In this document: positions 47,547 to 54,968 of the stretch, in pieces
Numbering within the stretch: the stretch's first letter is position 1
Layout of the letters: the number at the start of each line of letters is the position of its first letter
Source of the DNA: JAGNLM01 sp964439835
GTDB taxonomy: Bacteria; Pseudomonadota; Gammaproteobacteria; JAABTG01
Length of the DNA: 64,000 bases
Assembly: GCA_964439835.1 (NCBI GenBank)
Contig: CAYTPQ010000006.1
Location: 32,651 to 96,650, forward strand
Reading direction: 5' to 3'
Program-made: the position numbers and the translations under genes
Notes under the pieces: generated by a model
What the model was told of the DNA's origin: nothing
The model's input: only the letters and a program-made list of their open reading frames with translations
The model's database searches: none

Positions 47547-49064
47547 CTAACTCTCCTGCGCCGCCTGTTCTTCGGCGAACCAGCTCGCTCGTGCAGCCAT
47601 GATGAGCTTGCCCGCCTCTTCGGGGTCCATCCCGACCAGCTCCACCAGCTCGTCCACCGACTGCTCCGCCAGGTCGTCCCGCGTCGCCACGCCGCGCGAG
47701 GCGAGCGAGCGCGCCAGGTCGACCGTCATCCCTTCCACGGCCAGCAACGTCTCGTCCAGGTCCGCGGCCGTCTCCTCGCTCGCGATCGCTCGAGTCAGGA
47801 GCACGTCACGGGCACGCGACTGCAGCTCCCTGGCGATGTCGCCGTCGAATTCCTCGACCTTCAGCATCTCGTCCAGCGGGACGTAGGCGACCTCGTCGAC
47901 GGTGGTGAAGCCCTCCTGCACCAGGATGGCCGCGACCTCCTCGTCGACGTCGAGCTGATCCATGAACGAGCGCTGCAGCGCCTGGGCCTCGGCCTCGCTC
48001 TTCTCGTCGGCCTGGGCCTCGGTCATCACGTTCAGCTCCCAACCCGTCAGCTCGCTGGCGAGACGAACGTTCTGGCCGCCCCGGCCGATCGCGAGCGCGA
48101 GCTGGTTCTCCGCCACGGCCACGTCCATGCTGTGGGAGTCCTCGTCCACGACGATCGAGGAGACCTCGGCAGGCGCCATCGCGTTGACCACGAACTTCGC
48201 GGGATTCTCGTCCCACAGCACGATGTCGACACGCTCGCCCGCCAGCTCGTTCGACACCGCCTGCACCCGCGACCCGCGCATGCCGACGCAAGCCCCGATC
48301 GGGTCGATCCGCGGCTCGCGGCTGCGCACCGCGATCTTGGCGCGCGAGCCCGGGTCCCGGGCCGCCGCCTTCACCTCGATGAGGCCGTCGGCGATCTCAG
48401 GGACCTCGAGCCGGAACAGCTCGATCAAGAGCTGCGGCGCCGTGCGGCTCACGAACAGCTGCGGTCCGCGGGGCTCCGAGCGCACTTCGCGCAGGTAACC
48501 GCGCAGCCGGTCGCCGGGACGCACCGCCTCGCGCGGGATCAGCTCCTCCTTGAGCACCACCGCCTCGGCGTTGCCACCCAGGTCCAGTAGAACGTTGCCG
48601 CGGTCGAGGCGCTTGACGACCCCGGTGATCAGCTCGCCCTGGCGCAGCCGGTACTGCTCGACGATCTGGGCCCGCTCGGCCTCGCGAACCTTTTGCACGA
48701 TCACCTGTTTGGCGGTCTGCGCGCCGATGCGCCCGAACGCCACCGACTCCATCGGCTCCTCGATAAACTCTCCCGGCTGCACGCCTGGCTTGCGCAGCAC
48801 GGCTTCGCTCAGTCGTAGCTGGCGCTCGGGCACGAATGGTGCGTCCTCGGTGACGGGTGCGTCGTCGGCGATGACCTCCCACCGGCGGAAGGTGTCGTAG
48901 GCCCCACTTTCCCGGTCGATGGCGACCCGGACGTCGATCTCGCCGCCGTGCTTCTTGCGCGTGGCGCTGGCCAGTGCCGCTTCGATCGCCTCGAAGATGA
49001 CCTCCTTGCCGACGCCCTTCTCGTTCGAGACGGCGTCCACCACCATGAGGATCTCTTTACTCAT
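47547..49064 (-). CDS. nusA: Transcription termination/antitermination factor NusA
   Basis: RNA-polymerase-associated factor in pausing, termination and antitermination. It has 505 residues from the ATG at 49064; the longer open frame is rimP antisense. Domains: N-terminal RNAP-binding (about 1-130), S1 (VKRLDRGNVLLDLG), KH1-KH2 (EPRIDPIGACVGMRGSRVQAV; IGRGGQNVRLASEL) and two acidic C-terminal repeats (about 370-500) typical of gammaproteobacteria. Confidence 0.97.
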   Translation of the reverse strand: MSKEILMVVDAVSNEKGVGKEVIFEAIEAALASATRKKHGGEIDVRVAIDRESGAYDTFRRWEVIADDAPVTEDAPFVPERQLRLSEAVLRKPGVQPGEFIEEPMESVAFGRIGAQTAKQVIVQKVREAERAQIVEQYRLRQGELITGVVKRLDRGNVLLDLGGNAEAVVLKEELIPREAVRPGDRLRGYLREVRSEPRGPQLFVSRTAPQLLIELFRLEVPEIADGLIEVKAAARDPGSRAKIAVRSREPRIDPIGACVGMRGSRVQAVSNELAGERVDIVLWDENPAKFVVNAMAPAEVSSIVVDEDSHSMDVAVAENQLALAIGRGGQNVRLASELTGWELNVMTEAQADEKSEAEAQALQRSFMDQLDVDEEVAAILVQEGFTTVDEVAYVPLDEMLKVEEFDGDIARELQSRARDVLLTRAIASEETAADLDETLLAVEGMTVDLARSLASRGVATRDDLAEQSVDELVELVGMDPEEAGKLIMAARASWFAEEQAAQES

Positions 49065-49077
49065 TACCAGGACCCCA

Positions 49078-49548
49078 TCAGCGCTTTCCGATGCCCGGCT
49101 CGGGCACGAGGTGCGCACGCCGGATCGCGTCCAGCGGCAATCGCCTCTCCACCCCTTCCTCCAGCACCACGACGCAACCGTCCGCCACCCCGCGCAGGGT
49201 GCCCGTGACACTGCGTCGCCCCTCCACCGGAACGTCGAGCTTCACCTTCACGCGCTCGCCGGCAAAGCGCTCGAAGTGCGCCGGGGTGAACAGCGGGCGC
49301 TCGAACCCCGGCGAGGACACCTCCAGCGTGTAGGCGCCGCGTATCGGGTCTTCCACGTCCAGCACGCTGCTCACTTGCCGGCTCACCCGCTCGCAGTCGT
49401 CCAGGGTGATGCCGTCTGGCCGGTCGATGTACAAGCGCAGGAGGGAGCGCGCGCCCTGGCCCTGCAGCTCGACTCCCAGCAACTCGTATCCCAACCCCGC
49501 GACGCTCGGCTCGAGCAGGCGGCGTATCCGATCCGCCTCGTTACGCAT
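49078..49548 (-). CDS. rimP: Ribosome maturation factor RimP
   Basis: Factor for 30S head assembly, 156 residues from the ATG at 49548 with a GAGG ribosome site (an upstream start at 49566 is less likely). LLEPSVAGLGYELLGVEL and EVSSPGFERPLF are the family signatures. It precedes nusA. Its short leader contains a hairpin followed by T-rich sequence (next entry). Confidence 0.95.
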   Translation of the reverse strand: MRNEADRIRRLLEPSVAGLGYELLGVELQGQGARSLLRLYIDRPDGITLDDCERVSRQVSSVLDVEDPIRGAYTLEVSSPGFERPLFTPAHFERFAGERVKVKLDVPVEGRRSVTGTLRGVADGCVVVLEEGVERRLPLDAIRRAHLVPEPGIGKR

Positions 49549-49567
49549 CACCGGCCTCAGAAACAAA

Positions 49568-49588
49568 AAGTGGGCGCGAGGCCCACTT
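49568..49588 (-). terminator. Attenuator-like hairpin in the rimP leader
   Basis: On the minus strand AAGTGGGC / GCCCACTT with a 5-nt loop is followed by TTTTTGTTT, 20 nt ahead of the rimP ATG. It looks like an intrinsic terminator yet lies inside the leader of the nusA operon, so partial read-through or attenuation is likely. Confidence 0.65.
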
Positions 49589-49647
49589 GTTCACGTCCCG
49601 ACTGGCGACCTCGCCGGCGGTCGCTAAACCGGCCGACCTAAAGAAAA

Positions 49648-49663
49648 GCCCCGACGTCGGGGC
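49648..49663 (-). terminator. Palindrome with T-run after the initiator tRNA
   Basis: GCCCCGAC/GTCGGGGC is a perfect 16-bp palindrome, and on the minus strand it is followed by TTTTCTTT. It begins 13 nt after the tRNA 3' end and probably ends most tRNA transcripts. Confidence 0.65.
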
Positions 49664-49676
49664 CTCTCTCGCGACT

Positions 49677-49753
49677 TGGTAGCGGGGGCAGGATTTGAAC
49701 CTGCGACCTTCGGGTTATGAGCCCGACGAGCTGCCAGACTGCTCCACCCCGCA
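49677..49753 (-). tRNA. Initiator tRNA-fMet (CAT)
   Basis: 77-nt gene on the minus strand with encoded CCA. Acceptor TGCGGGG / CCCCGCT; anticodon arm TCGGG-CTCATAA-CCCGA with the three consecutive G-C pairs that mark initiators; T arm GCAGG-TTCAAAT-CCTGC. The first base pair is unpaired (T1, T72) as expected for an initiator, but it is a U-U rather than the usual C-A mismatch. It heads the rimP-nusA-infB-rbfA-truB operon, like E. coli metY. Confidence 0.95.
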
Positions 49754-49766
49754 CCCGAACCCCGTT

Positions 49767-49795
49767 AGTGTAGTGGCAGCCCCGTCCCGGTTCAA
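49767..49795 (-). promoter_or_regulatory. Sigma-70 promoter for tRNA-fMet/nusA operon
   Basis: On the minus strand TTGAAC (49795-49790), 17-bp spacer, TACACT (49772-49767), 13 nt before the tRNA 5' end. This is the best consensus promoter I see in the window. Confidence 0.7.
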
Positions 49796-49819
49796 GCAGG
49801 CAGCGGAACGCCGCGCGCA

Positions 49820-50305
49820 CTACTCCAGGATGCGCACCAGTTCCCCCGACTCCACCAGGCTCCGCAGGCTACGCGCGCCGCTCGGCGTGCGGGTGGCGTC
49901 GTCCAGCGCCTCATTCGCGTCGCGGAAGCGCAACGTGACCCGACCGTCGGCGACCGTCACCCGGTAGCCCTCCGACCACGGCAAGAGCGCCTGCGCCGCG
50001 ACCCGGCGAGACTCGGCGTCCTCGCCCTGGAATAACAGAGCGACATAGGGGCGGTGGCAGCCAGTGAAGTGTCGGCAGCGCAGCCTGGGGTCGGTCAACT
50101 CGTGGACCTCGGCAGGCAGTCCGCCCATGGCGCTGACCTCGGCCTGAGGACAGAGGACCAACGAGAACTCCGGTGGGAGCCTGCCATGCTCGCGTTCCCA
50201 GCGGCTCAAGATGCCCGGCACGAAGCCGCTGATGCGCGCCACGCTCCAGGCGGCCACGTGCGCCGGCAGGTCCAGCACGTCTACTCCACCCTGTTCGACC
50301 GTCAA
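49820..50305 (-). CDS. Hypothetical 161-residue protein
   Basis: I do not recognise this family. The protein is soluble, acidic and without signal peptide. It has RCRHFTGCHRPYVALLF (two Cys and two His, residues ~75-90) which could bind metal, and an LPPEFSLVLCPQAEVSAMGGLP segment. Coding codon bias matches neighbours. It lies just upstream of the tRNA-fMet operon on the same strand. Confidence 0.6.
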   Translation of the reverse strand: MTVEQGGVDVLDLPAHVAAWSVARISGFVPGILSRWEREHGRLPPEFSLVLCPQAEVSAMGGLPAEVHELTDPRLRCRHFTGCHRPYVALLFQGEDAESRRVAAQALLPWSEGYRVTVADGRVTLRFRDANEALDDATRTPSGARSLRSLVESGELVRILE

Positions 50306-50391
50306 TTCCCGCCCCTCCGTGCCTCAAGCCCTCACGCTGCCCGGGTCTTACCTGCGACCCTCTCCCGGGGTCTGACGGTCAGCCCGGGCGG

Positions 50392-50420
50392 GTGACACGT
50401 CAGGAAGGCCCTGCTAGAGT
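50392..50420 (+). promoter_or_regulatory. Putative promoter for the 68-aa gene
   Basis: GTGACA (50392-50397), 17-bp spacer, TAGAGT (50415-50420) preceded by TGC, an extended -10. It lies 114 nt before the ATG at 50535. Confidence 0.5.
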
Positions 50421-50534
50421 TCCCCGCCATCGCGCACAGCGCAGGGGGCCAAGCCCCCGCGCCTGGGGTGCGCTCGACGCGACCTCGGCGGATGCCGGAG
50501 GGCGCGCGGATCCTGCGAGGGCCGGGTGGGGGCC

Positions 50535-50741
50535 ATGTTCGAGAACGAGCAAGCACTGGGCTACGTCCCGCGGGTCACCGAAGGCGACCTGGAGCGCAAC
50601 ATCGACGAGCTGCAGTCGCGCCTGGACGCCCTCCTGGCCCAGGACAGCGAGGAAGACCGCGAGCAGGCCAAGGTCCTCACCGTGCTGCTTCGCAATCGCC
50701 GCAACATCATCGAGCTCCTGCGCAGCGGGCGGTTCGTCTGA
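50535..50741 (+). CDS. Hypothetical 68-residue protein
   Basis: Small acidic, mainly helical protein (FENEQALGYVPRVTEGDLE then a long amphipathic helix). A GGTGGGGG ribosome site precedes the ATG at 50535, and a promoter-like pair lies upstream. Family not recognised. It is isolated between divergent/convergent minus-strand genes. Confidence 0.6.
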   Translation: MFENEQALGYVPRVTEGDLERNIDELQSRLDALLAQDSEEDREQAKVLTVLLRNRRNIIELLRSGRFV

Positions 50742-50796
50742 CCGCGCGCTCCCGCGGAGCGGAACCCGCCCCTGGCGCGCAGGCCACAGGCCGGCT

Positions 50797-51204
50797 CTAG
50801 GACGGCGGCCCCGAGGTGCCCCCGCCCGTCGCTGGCGCTTCGTCGGAGTGCCCAGCCGGTGGTTCCGAGCCCCCGAGCAGCCGGCGCTCCGGCAGCTCCA
50901 GGGAGGGGGTCAGGTGCTCAGCGCTGCAGAGCGCCCGGGCGCCACCGGCCAGGTGCTCGTAGACCGCCCGGTACGACGCCGTGAGCCCCTGGAACAGGTC
51001 CGAGGTGCGCCGGAAGTGCTGGTACACCTGGTCCCGGTAGGCCTTAAGCTCGGCGTTCAGGCGATCGATCTCGGCCTGCAGCTGCCGCCGGCGGAGATGA
51101 TCCGGGAGCAGCAAGAGGTAGACCGTGAACGCGCCGATGGCCATGCCCGCCAGGAACGGCACCACCACGATCACCCACTCTTCGCCGGCCCAGAGCCCGT
51201 CCAC
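50797..51204 (-). CDS. zapG: Cell-division/envelope protein ZapG (YhcB, DUF1043)
   Basis: A 135-residue protein (E. coli YhcB 132) with one N-terminal helix (EEWVIVVVPFLAGMAIGAF), then a coiled coil about 35-95 and the family core YRDQVYQHFRRTSDLFQGLT...YRAVYEHLAGGARALC. The tail is Ser/Gly/Pro-rich. The GTG at 51204 has a good GGAGAGG site and gives the right length; an upstream start (51246) would add 14 residues ahead of the helix. Confidence 0.88.
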   Translation of the reverse strand: MDGLWAGEEWVIVVVPFLAGMAIGAFTVYLLLLPDHLRRRQLQAEIDRLNAELKAYRDQVYQHFRRTSDLFQGLTASYRAVYEHLAGGARALCSAEHLTPSLELPERRLLGGSEPPAGHSDEAPATGGGTSGPPS

Positions 51205-51352
51205 CGCACGCCTCTCCCCGTCCCTCGCCGCCTCGGCCGTCCCCACCCGTCCTGCCAGGCCGGGCAGTAGGGCGCAGTGTAGCAGGCCGGCGGTCAGTCG
51301 AGTCGCTCAGGGCTGCCGGCGTTGCGACCGCCCGCGGCGAACCTGCGCGCTG

Positions 51353-52468
51353 TCACGCGGCGAACTGCCCTAGCCTCACCGGCTGGCGCCGCGCCCCCCA
51401 CCGACCCGGCTGGGCCTCGAACACCCCCGCGCAGGGCGTACGGCAGCGGCTGCAGCGCCCGTCCGCCGTCAGGTTCCAGGTCGAGAGGACGTACCAGTCG
51501 CGCCCGATCAGGGTCTCGCCGCAGTGGTGACAGTAGGTGCTCTCGGCGGCCAGGTCGTGGACGTTGCCGACGTACGCGTACCGCACCCCGTTCCGCATCG
51601 CGATCCGCCGCGCCCGCAGCAGCGTCGCGTGCGGGGTCGCCGGCGTGTCCATCATCTTCCAGTCCGGGTGGAAGGCGGTGAAGTGCATCGGCACCTCGGG
51701 ACCCAGGTGCTCGACGACCCAGCGGGTCATCGCCTCGATCTCGGCGTCGGAGTCGTTCTCCCCTGGGATCAGGAGCGTGGTGAGCTCGAACCAGACCGAG
51801 GTCTCGTGCTTCAGGTACAGGAGGGTGTCGAGGACCGGCTGGAGGTGGCCGCCGCAGAGCCGATGGTAGAAGTCCTCCGTGAACCCTTTGAGGTCGACGT
51901 TGGCCGCGTCCATCCACTGATAGAGCTCCCGCCGCGGCTCTTCGGTCATGTAGCCGGCCGTGACCGCGACCGACTTGATCCCCCTCGCCCGACAGGCCTT
52001 GGCGGTCTCGACTGCGTACTCCAGGAAGATCACGGGGTCGTTATAGGTGTAGGCGACGCTGCGGCAGTGCAGCTGCTCGGCGGCCCGGGCCAGGGTCTCG
52101 GGGTCGGCCGCGTCCATCAGGGTGTCCATCTCCCGGGACTTGCTCATGTCCCAGTTCTGGCAGAACTTGCAGGCCAGATTGCAGCCGGCGGTGCCGAACG
52201 ACAGCACCGGGGTGCCCGGCAGGAAGTGGTTCAGCGGCTTCTTCTCGATGGGGTCGATGCAAAACCCGCTCGAGCGCCCGAAGGTCGTGAGCACGACCTG
52301 GTTCTCCACCCGGGCCCGCACGAAGCACAGACCGCGCTGGCCCTCGTGCAGCTTGCAGAATCGGGGGCACAGGTCGCACTGCACCCGACCGTCCTCTAGC
52401 GCGTGCCAGTACCGGGTCGGCACCACGCCCGGGTCCCGCAGAGACACGCCCGCCGCCTCGAACGTCAT
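51353..52468 (-). CDS. amrS: AmmeMemoRadiSam system radical SAM enzyme
   Basis: A 371-residue radical SAM protein from the ATG at 52468 (site GGAGGA). The SAM/Fe-S motif is CNLACKFCQNW near residue 85. An N-terminal CDLCPRFCKLHEGQRGLC and C-terminal CHHC / CSRCRTPC Cys pairs could hold extra clusters or zinc. It resembles pyruvate-formate-lyase-activase-type enzymes but has no PFL partner here. It is divergent from the amrB and amrA genes, with a 72-nt gap; the trio is conserved across bacteria and archaea and its function is unknown. Confidence 0.92.
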   Translation of the reverse strand: MTFEAAGVSLRDPGVVPTRYWHALEDGRVQCDLCPRFCKLHEGQRGLCFVRARVENQVVLTTFGRSSGFCIDPIEKKPLNHFLPGTPVLSFGTAGCNLACKFCQNWDMSKSREMDTLMDAADPETLARAAEQLHCRSVAYTYNDPVIFLEYAVETAKACRARGIKSVAVTAGYMTEEPRRELYQWMDAANVDLKGFTEDFYHRLCGGHLQPVLDTLLYLKHETSVWFELTTLLIPGENDSDAEIEAMTRWVVEHLGPEVPMHFTAFHPDWKMMDTPATPHATLLRARRIAMRNGVRYAYVGNVHDLAAESTYCHHCGETLIGRDWYVLSTWNLTADGRCSRCRTPCAGVFEAQPGRWGARRQPVRLGQFAA

Positions 52469-52499
52469 GGCCGTTCCTCCCACGCCCGCTGGGCTTTTC

Positions 52500-52505
52500 T
52501 ATACT
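52500..52505 (+). promoter_or_regulatory. -10-like element in the amrS/amrB gap
   Basis: TATACT about 35 nt ahead of the amrB ATG. No good -35. The 72-nt gap must hold promoters for both directions. Confidence 0.35.
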
Positions 52506-52540
52506 GGTCGTAGTAGGCCCCGAGGCGAGGAAAATCAAGC

Positions 52541-53326
52541 ATGGCCCTGGTACGCAGACCCGCCGTGGCGGGCATGTTCTACCCCGACGACCCGCGCGAG
52601 CTGAGAGAGACCGTCCAGGCGCTGCTGGCCGAGGCCCCGGCCCTCGGGCCGCCGCCCAAGGCCCTGATCGCGCCGCACGCGGGGTACATCTACTCCGGTC
52701 CGACCGCCGCCGTCGCCTACGCCAGCCTCGTCCCCGCGCGGGACACCGTCCGCCGGGTGGTGCTGCTCGGGCCGAGTCACCGGGCCGCCTTCCAGGGGGT
52801 CGCGGCCTGCCGTGCGGACGTGTTCGAGACCCCGCTTGGCCGGATCCCGGTGGACACCGCGGCGCTCGACCAGCTCGCCGACCTCCCGCAGGTCCAGGTC
52901 CTGGACGCCGCACACCTGCGCGAGCACAGCCTGGAGGTTCAGCTGCCGTTCCTGCAGGTCGTGCTGCGGGACTTCGCGCTGGTCCCGCTGGTGGTCGGCG
53001 ACGCCTCGCCCGACCAGGTGGCACAGGTCCTCGATCGGCTCTGGGGCGGGCCGGAGACGCTGATCGTGGTCAGCTCGGACCTGAGCCACTACCACGACTA
53101 TGCGACGGCGTGTCAGCTGGACCGGGAGACCTCGCGCCTGATCGAGGGCCTGTCCCGGGCCGAGCTGCACGGCGAGCAGGCCTGCGGGTGCCGACCGATC
53201 AACGGGCTCCTGCGGGCCGCCCGCAGCCACGGTCTGGGCGTGACGCTCCTGGACCTGCGCAACTCCGGCGACACGGCGGGGCCGCGCGACCGGGTGGTGG
53301 GCTACGGGGCGTACGCCTTTGCCTGA
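52541..53326 (+). CDS. amrB: AmmeMemoRadiSam system protein B (MEMO1 family)
   Basis: A 261-residue protein of the Memo family, which has the fold of extradiol dioxygenases. RRPAVAGMFYPDDPRELR, IAPHAGYIYSGPTAAVAY, HREHSLEVQLPFLQ-type (LREHSLEVQLPFLQ), and VVSSDLSHYHDY hold the conserved His residues. Human MEMO1 has a metal site at this place. It is coupled to amrA. Confidence 0.93.
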   Translation: MALVRRPAVAGMFYPDDPRELRETVQALLAEAPALGPPPKALIAPHAGYIYSGPTAAVAYASLVPARDTVRRVVLLGPSHRAAFQGVAACRADVFETPLGRIPVDTAALDQLADLPQVQVLDAAHLREHSLEVQLPFLQVVLRDFALVPLVVGDASPDQVAQVLDRLWGGPETLIVVSSDLSHYHDYATACQLDRETSRLIEGLSRAELHGEQACGCRPINGLLRAARSHGLGVTLLDLRNSGDTAGPRDRVVGYGAYAFA

Positions 53327-53933
53327 GCCCCTGACGCCAGAGCAGCGGCGTACCCTGCTCGACGTGGCCCGGGCCTCGATCGCCCACGGCCTGGCCCACG
53401 GCGTGCCGTTACCCGCGCGGGCCGAGGACTTCGAGCCGGTGCTGCGCGAGGTCCGGGGGACCTTCGTCACGCTGAATCTGAAAGGCACGCTGCGGGGCTG
53501 CATCGGCAGCCTGGAGGCCCATCAGCCCCTGGTGGAGGACGTGGCCCGGCACGCCTTCGACGCCGCCTTCCGCGATCCCCGGTTCCGGCCCGTGACCGCA
53601 GAGGAGGCGCCGCAGCTGGAGCTCCACATCTCGCTGCTCTCGCCCAACGAGCCGATGGGCATCCGCGACGAGGCCGACCTGCTGCGCCAGCTGCGCCGAG
53701 GCGTCGACGGGCTGATCATCGCCCAGGGCCGGCGCCGCGCCACCTTCCTGCCCTCGGTCTGGGAGAGCCTGCCGGAGCCGGCGCAGTTCCTCGCCCACCT
53801 GAAGCGTAAGGCCGGCATCCCGCCCGGCCCCTCGGACGAGCCCCTGCGCGCCTGGCGCTACACCACCGAGAGCTTCACCGACTCGGAGCCCGGGGATGCA
53901 GTGGCCCGGGCCTCGACGCAGACGGGGGCCTGA
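53319..53933 (+). CDS. amrA: AmmeMemoRadiSam system protein A (AMMECR1 family)
   Basis: A 204-residue AMMECR1-family protein. The signature GTFVTLNLKGTLRGCIGSLEA is present (LRGCIG is invariant in the family), and FLPSVWESLPEPAQFLAHLKRKAGIP is the conserved C-terminal block. The start is a TTG at 53319 overlapping the amrB stop by 8 nt; a different start cannot be excluded. Third member of the AMMECR1-Memo-radical SAM trio. Confidence 0.93.
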   Translation: MPEPLTPEQRRTLLDVARASIAHGLAHGVPLPARAEDFEPVLREVRGTFVTLNLKGTLRGCIGSLEAHQPLVEDVARHAFDAAFRDPRFRPVTAEEAPQLELHISLLSPNEPMGIRDEADLLRQLRRGVDGLIIAQGRRRATFLPSVWESLPEPAQFLAHLKRKAGIPPGPSDEPLRAWRYTTESFTDSEPGDAVARASTQTGA

Positions 53934-53941
53934 GAAAGACA

Positions 53942-54019
53942 ACCGCCGAGGCGCAGAGGGCATGGACGAAGAGGGGGAGATTTGCTATCGCCCTTCGTGT
54001 TCTTCACGTCTCTGCGGTG
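53942..54019. repeat. Inverted copies of a dispersed repeat
   Basis: ACCGCCGAGGCGCAGAGGG (from 53942) and, inverted, CTTCGTGTTCTTCACGTCTC then TGCGGTG (53993-54019) are imperfect reverse complements. Together they fill the gap between convergent amrA and the pentapeptide-repeat gene. Confidence 0.55.
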
Positions 54020-54053
54020 ATCCTCTCCCAGGGCCCCTCACGAAGGGCACCGG

Positions 54054-54968
54054 CTACTCGCGTGCGCAGGCGCCCACGGACCCCGGCGCGCAGACCCGGC
54101 CGTCGACCCAGACCGCCCGGCTCAGCGTCGCGCCCTCCAGCCGTGCGCCGTCCAGCCGGGCCCGGGTGAGGTCCGCGTAGCTCAGGTCGGACCCCGACAG
54201 GTCGGCCCCGGTCAGCTCAACCAGCGACAGGTTCGCCCCGACCAGGGAGGCCCGGGAGAGGTCGGCGCCGCTGAGCCGGGCTCCCGCCAGGTCGGCGTAG
54301 GCGAGGTCGGCCCCCGCCAGTCGGGTGCGGACCATCTGCGCCTCCCGTGCCTTGGTCCCGCGCAAACTGGCGCCGGAGAGGTCGAGGCCGCTCGCCTCCA
54401 ACGCCTCCAGGCGACACTCGTGCCAGTCGACCCCCGGCGCCGGGTCCGCGTTGCAGCGCAGGCCCGCGGGCGGGCGCGGGTCGGTCGACAGCACGGCCGC
54501 TGCTGCCACCATAATCAGCGCGAGCGCCAGCCCCACCCAGACCACCCGGCCCCGGCGCGACGGCGTCTGCCGGCGCAGACCCTGCAGGTACTCGGTGCGG
54601 TTGCGGCGCCGGCGCACCAGCGCCTCGGGCTCCGGCTGGCGGCGCTCGCGCCCCGAGCGGCGCTCGGCGATCTCCGGCGGCACGACCTGACCGGCACGCC
54701 GGTCCACACCGCTCCTCTCGTCCTCCCGCAGCCGCAGGCGCCACAGCGTGTCTTCGTCCGAGGCCTCGCGCACGGCCTGCGGCAGCAGTTCCGGGCGGTC
54801 GCCGAGCGGTACCCACACCACGCCGTCGCGACTCACCTCGTCGCCCAGCCGCACCCGCCCGAGGATGATGTGACGCGCGACCTGGGCGGCGGGAAACGGC
54901 CCGCGGACCTCCTCCGCGCGCCGGACGTACCACAAGGCACGCTCTTTCGCTGCTTCAGTGTCGGACAC
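54054..54968 (-). CDS. GYF-like/pentapeptide-repeat membrane protein
   Basis: A 304-residue protein. N-terminal ~55 residues (ALWYVRRAEEVRGPFPAAQV) resemble a GYF_2-type domain. A charged linker, one transmembrane helix (VVWVGLALALIMVAAAAVL, about 147-165), then a run of pentapeptide repeats (ALEASGLDLSGASLRGTK onward, about 190-285) likely in the periplasm, ending in a short Cys-containing tail (DGRVCAPGSVGAC). The GTG start overlaps head-on with the divergent fliK-like start; a TTG before the Trp-Tyr (54935) is a possible alternative. Function unknown. Confidence 0.8.
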   Translation of the reverse strand: MSDTEAAKERALWYVRRAEEVRGPFPAAQVARHIILGRVRLGDEVSRDGVVWVPLGDRPELLPQAVREASDEDTLWRLRLREDERSGVDRRAGQVVPPEIAERRSGRERRQPEPEALVRRRRNRTEYLQGLRRQTPSRRGRVVWVGLALALIMVAAAAVLSTDPRPPAGLRCNADPAPGVDWHECRLEALEASGLDLSGASLRGTKAREAQMVRTRLAGADLAYADLAGARLSGADLSRASLVGANLSLVELTGADLSGSDLSYADLTRARLDGARLEGATLSRAVWVDGRVCAPGSVGACARE

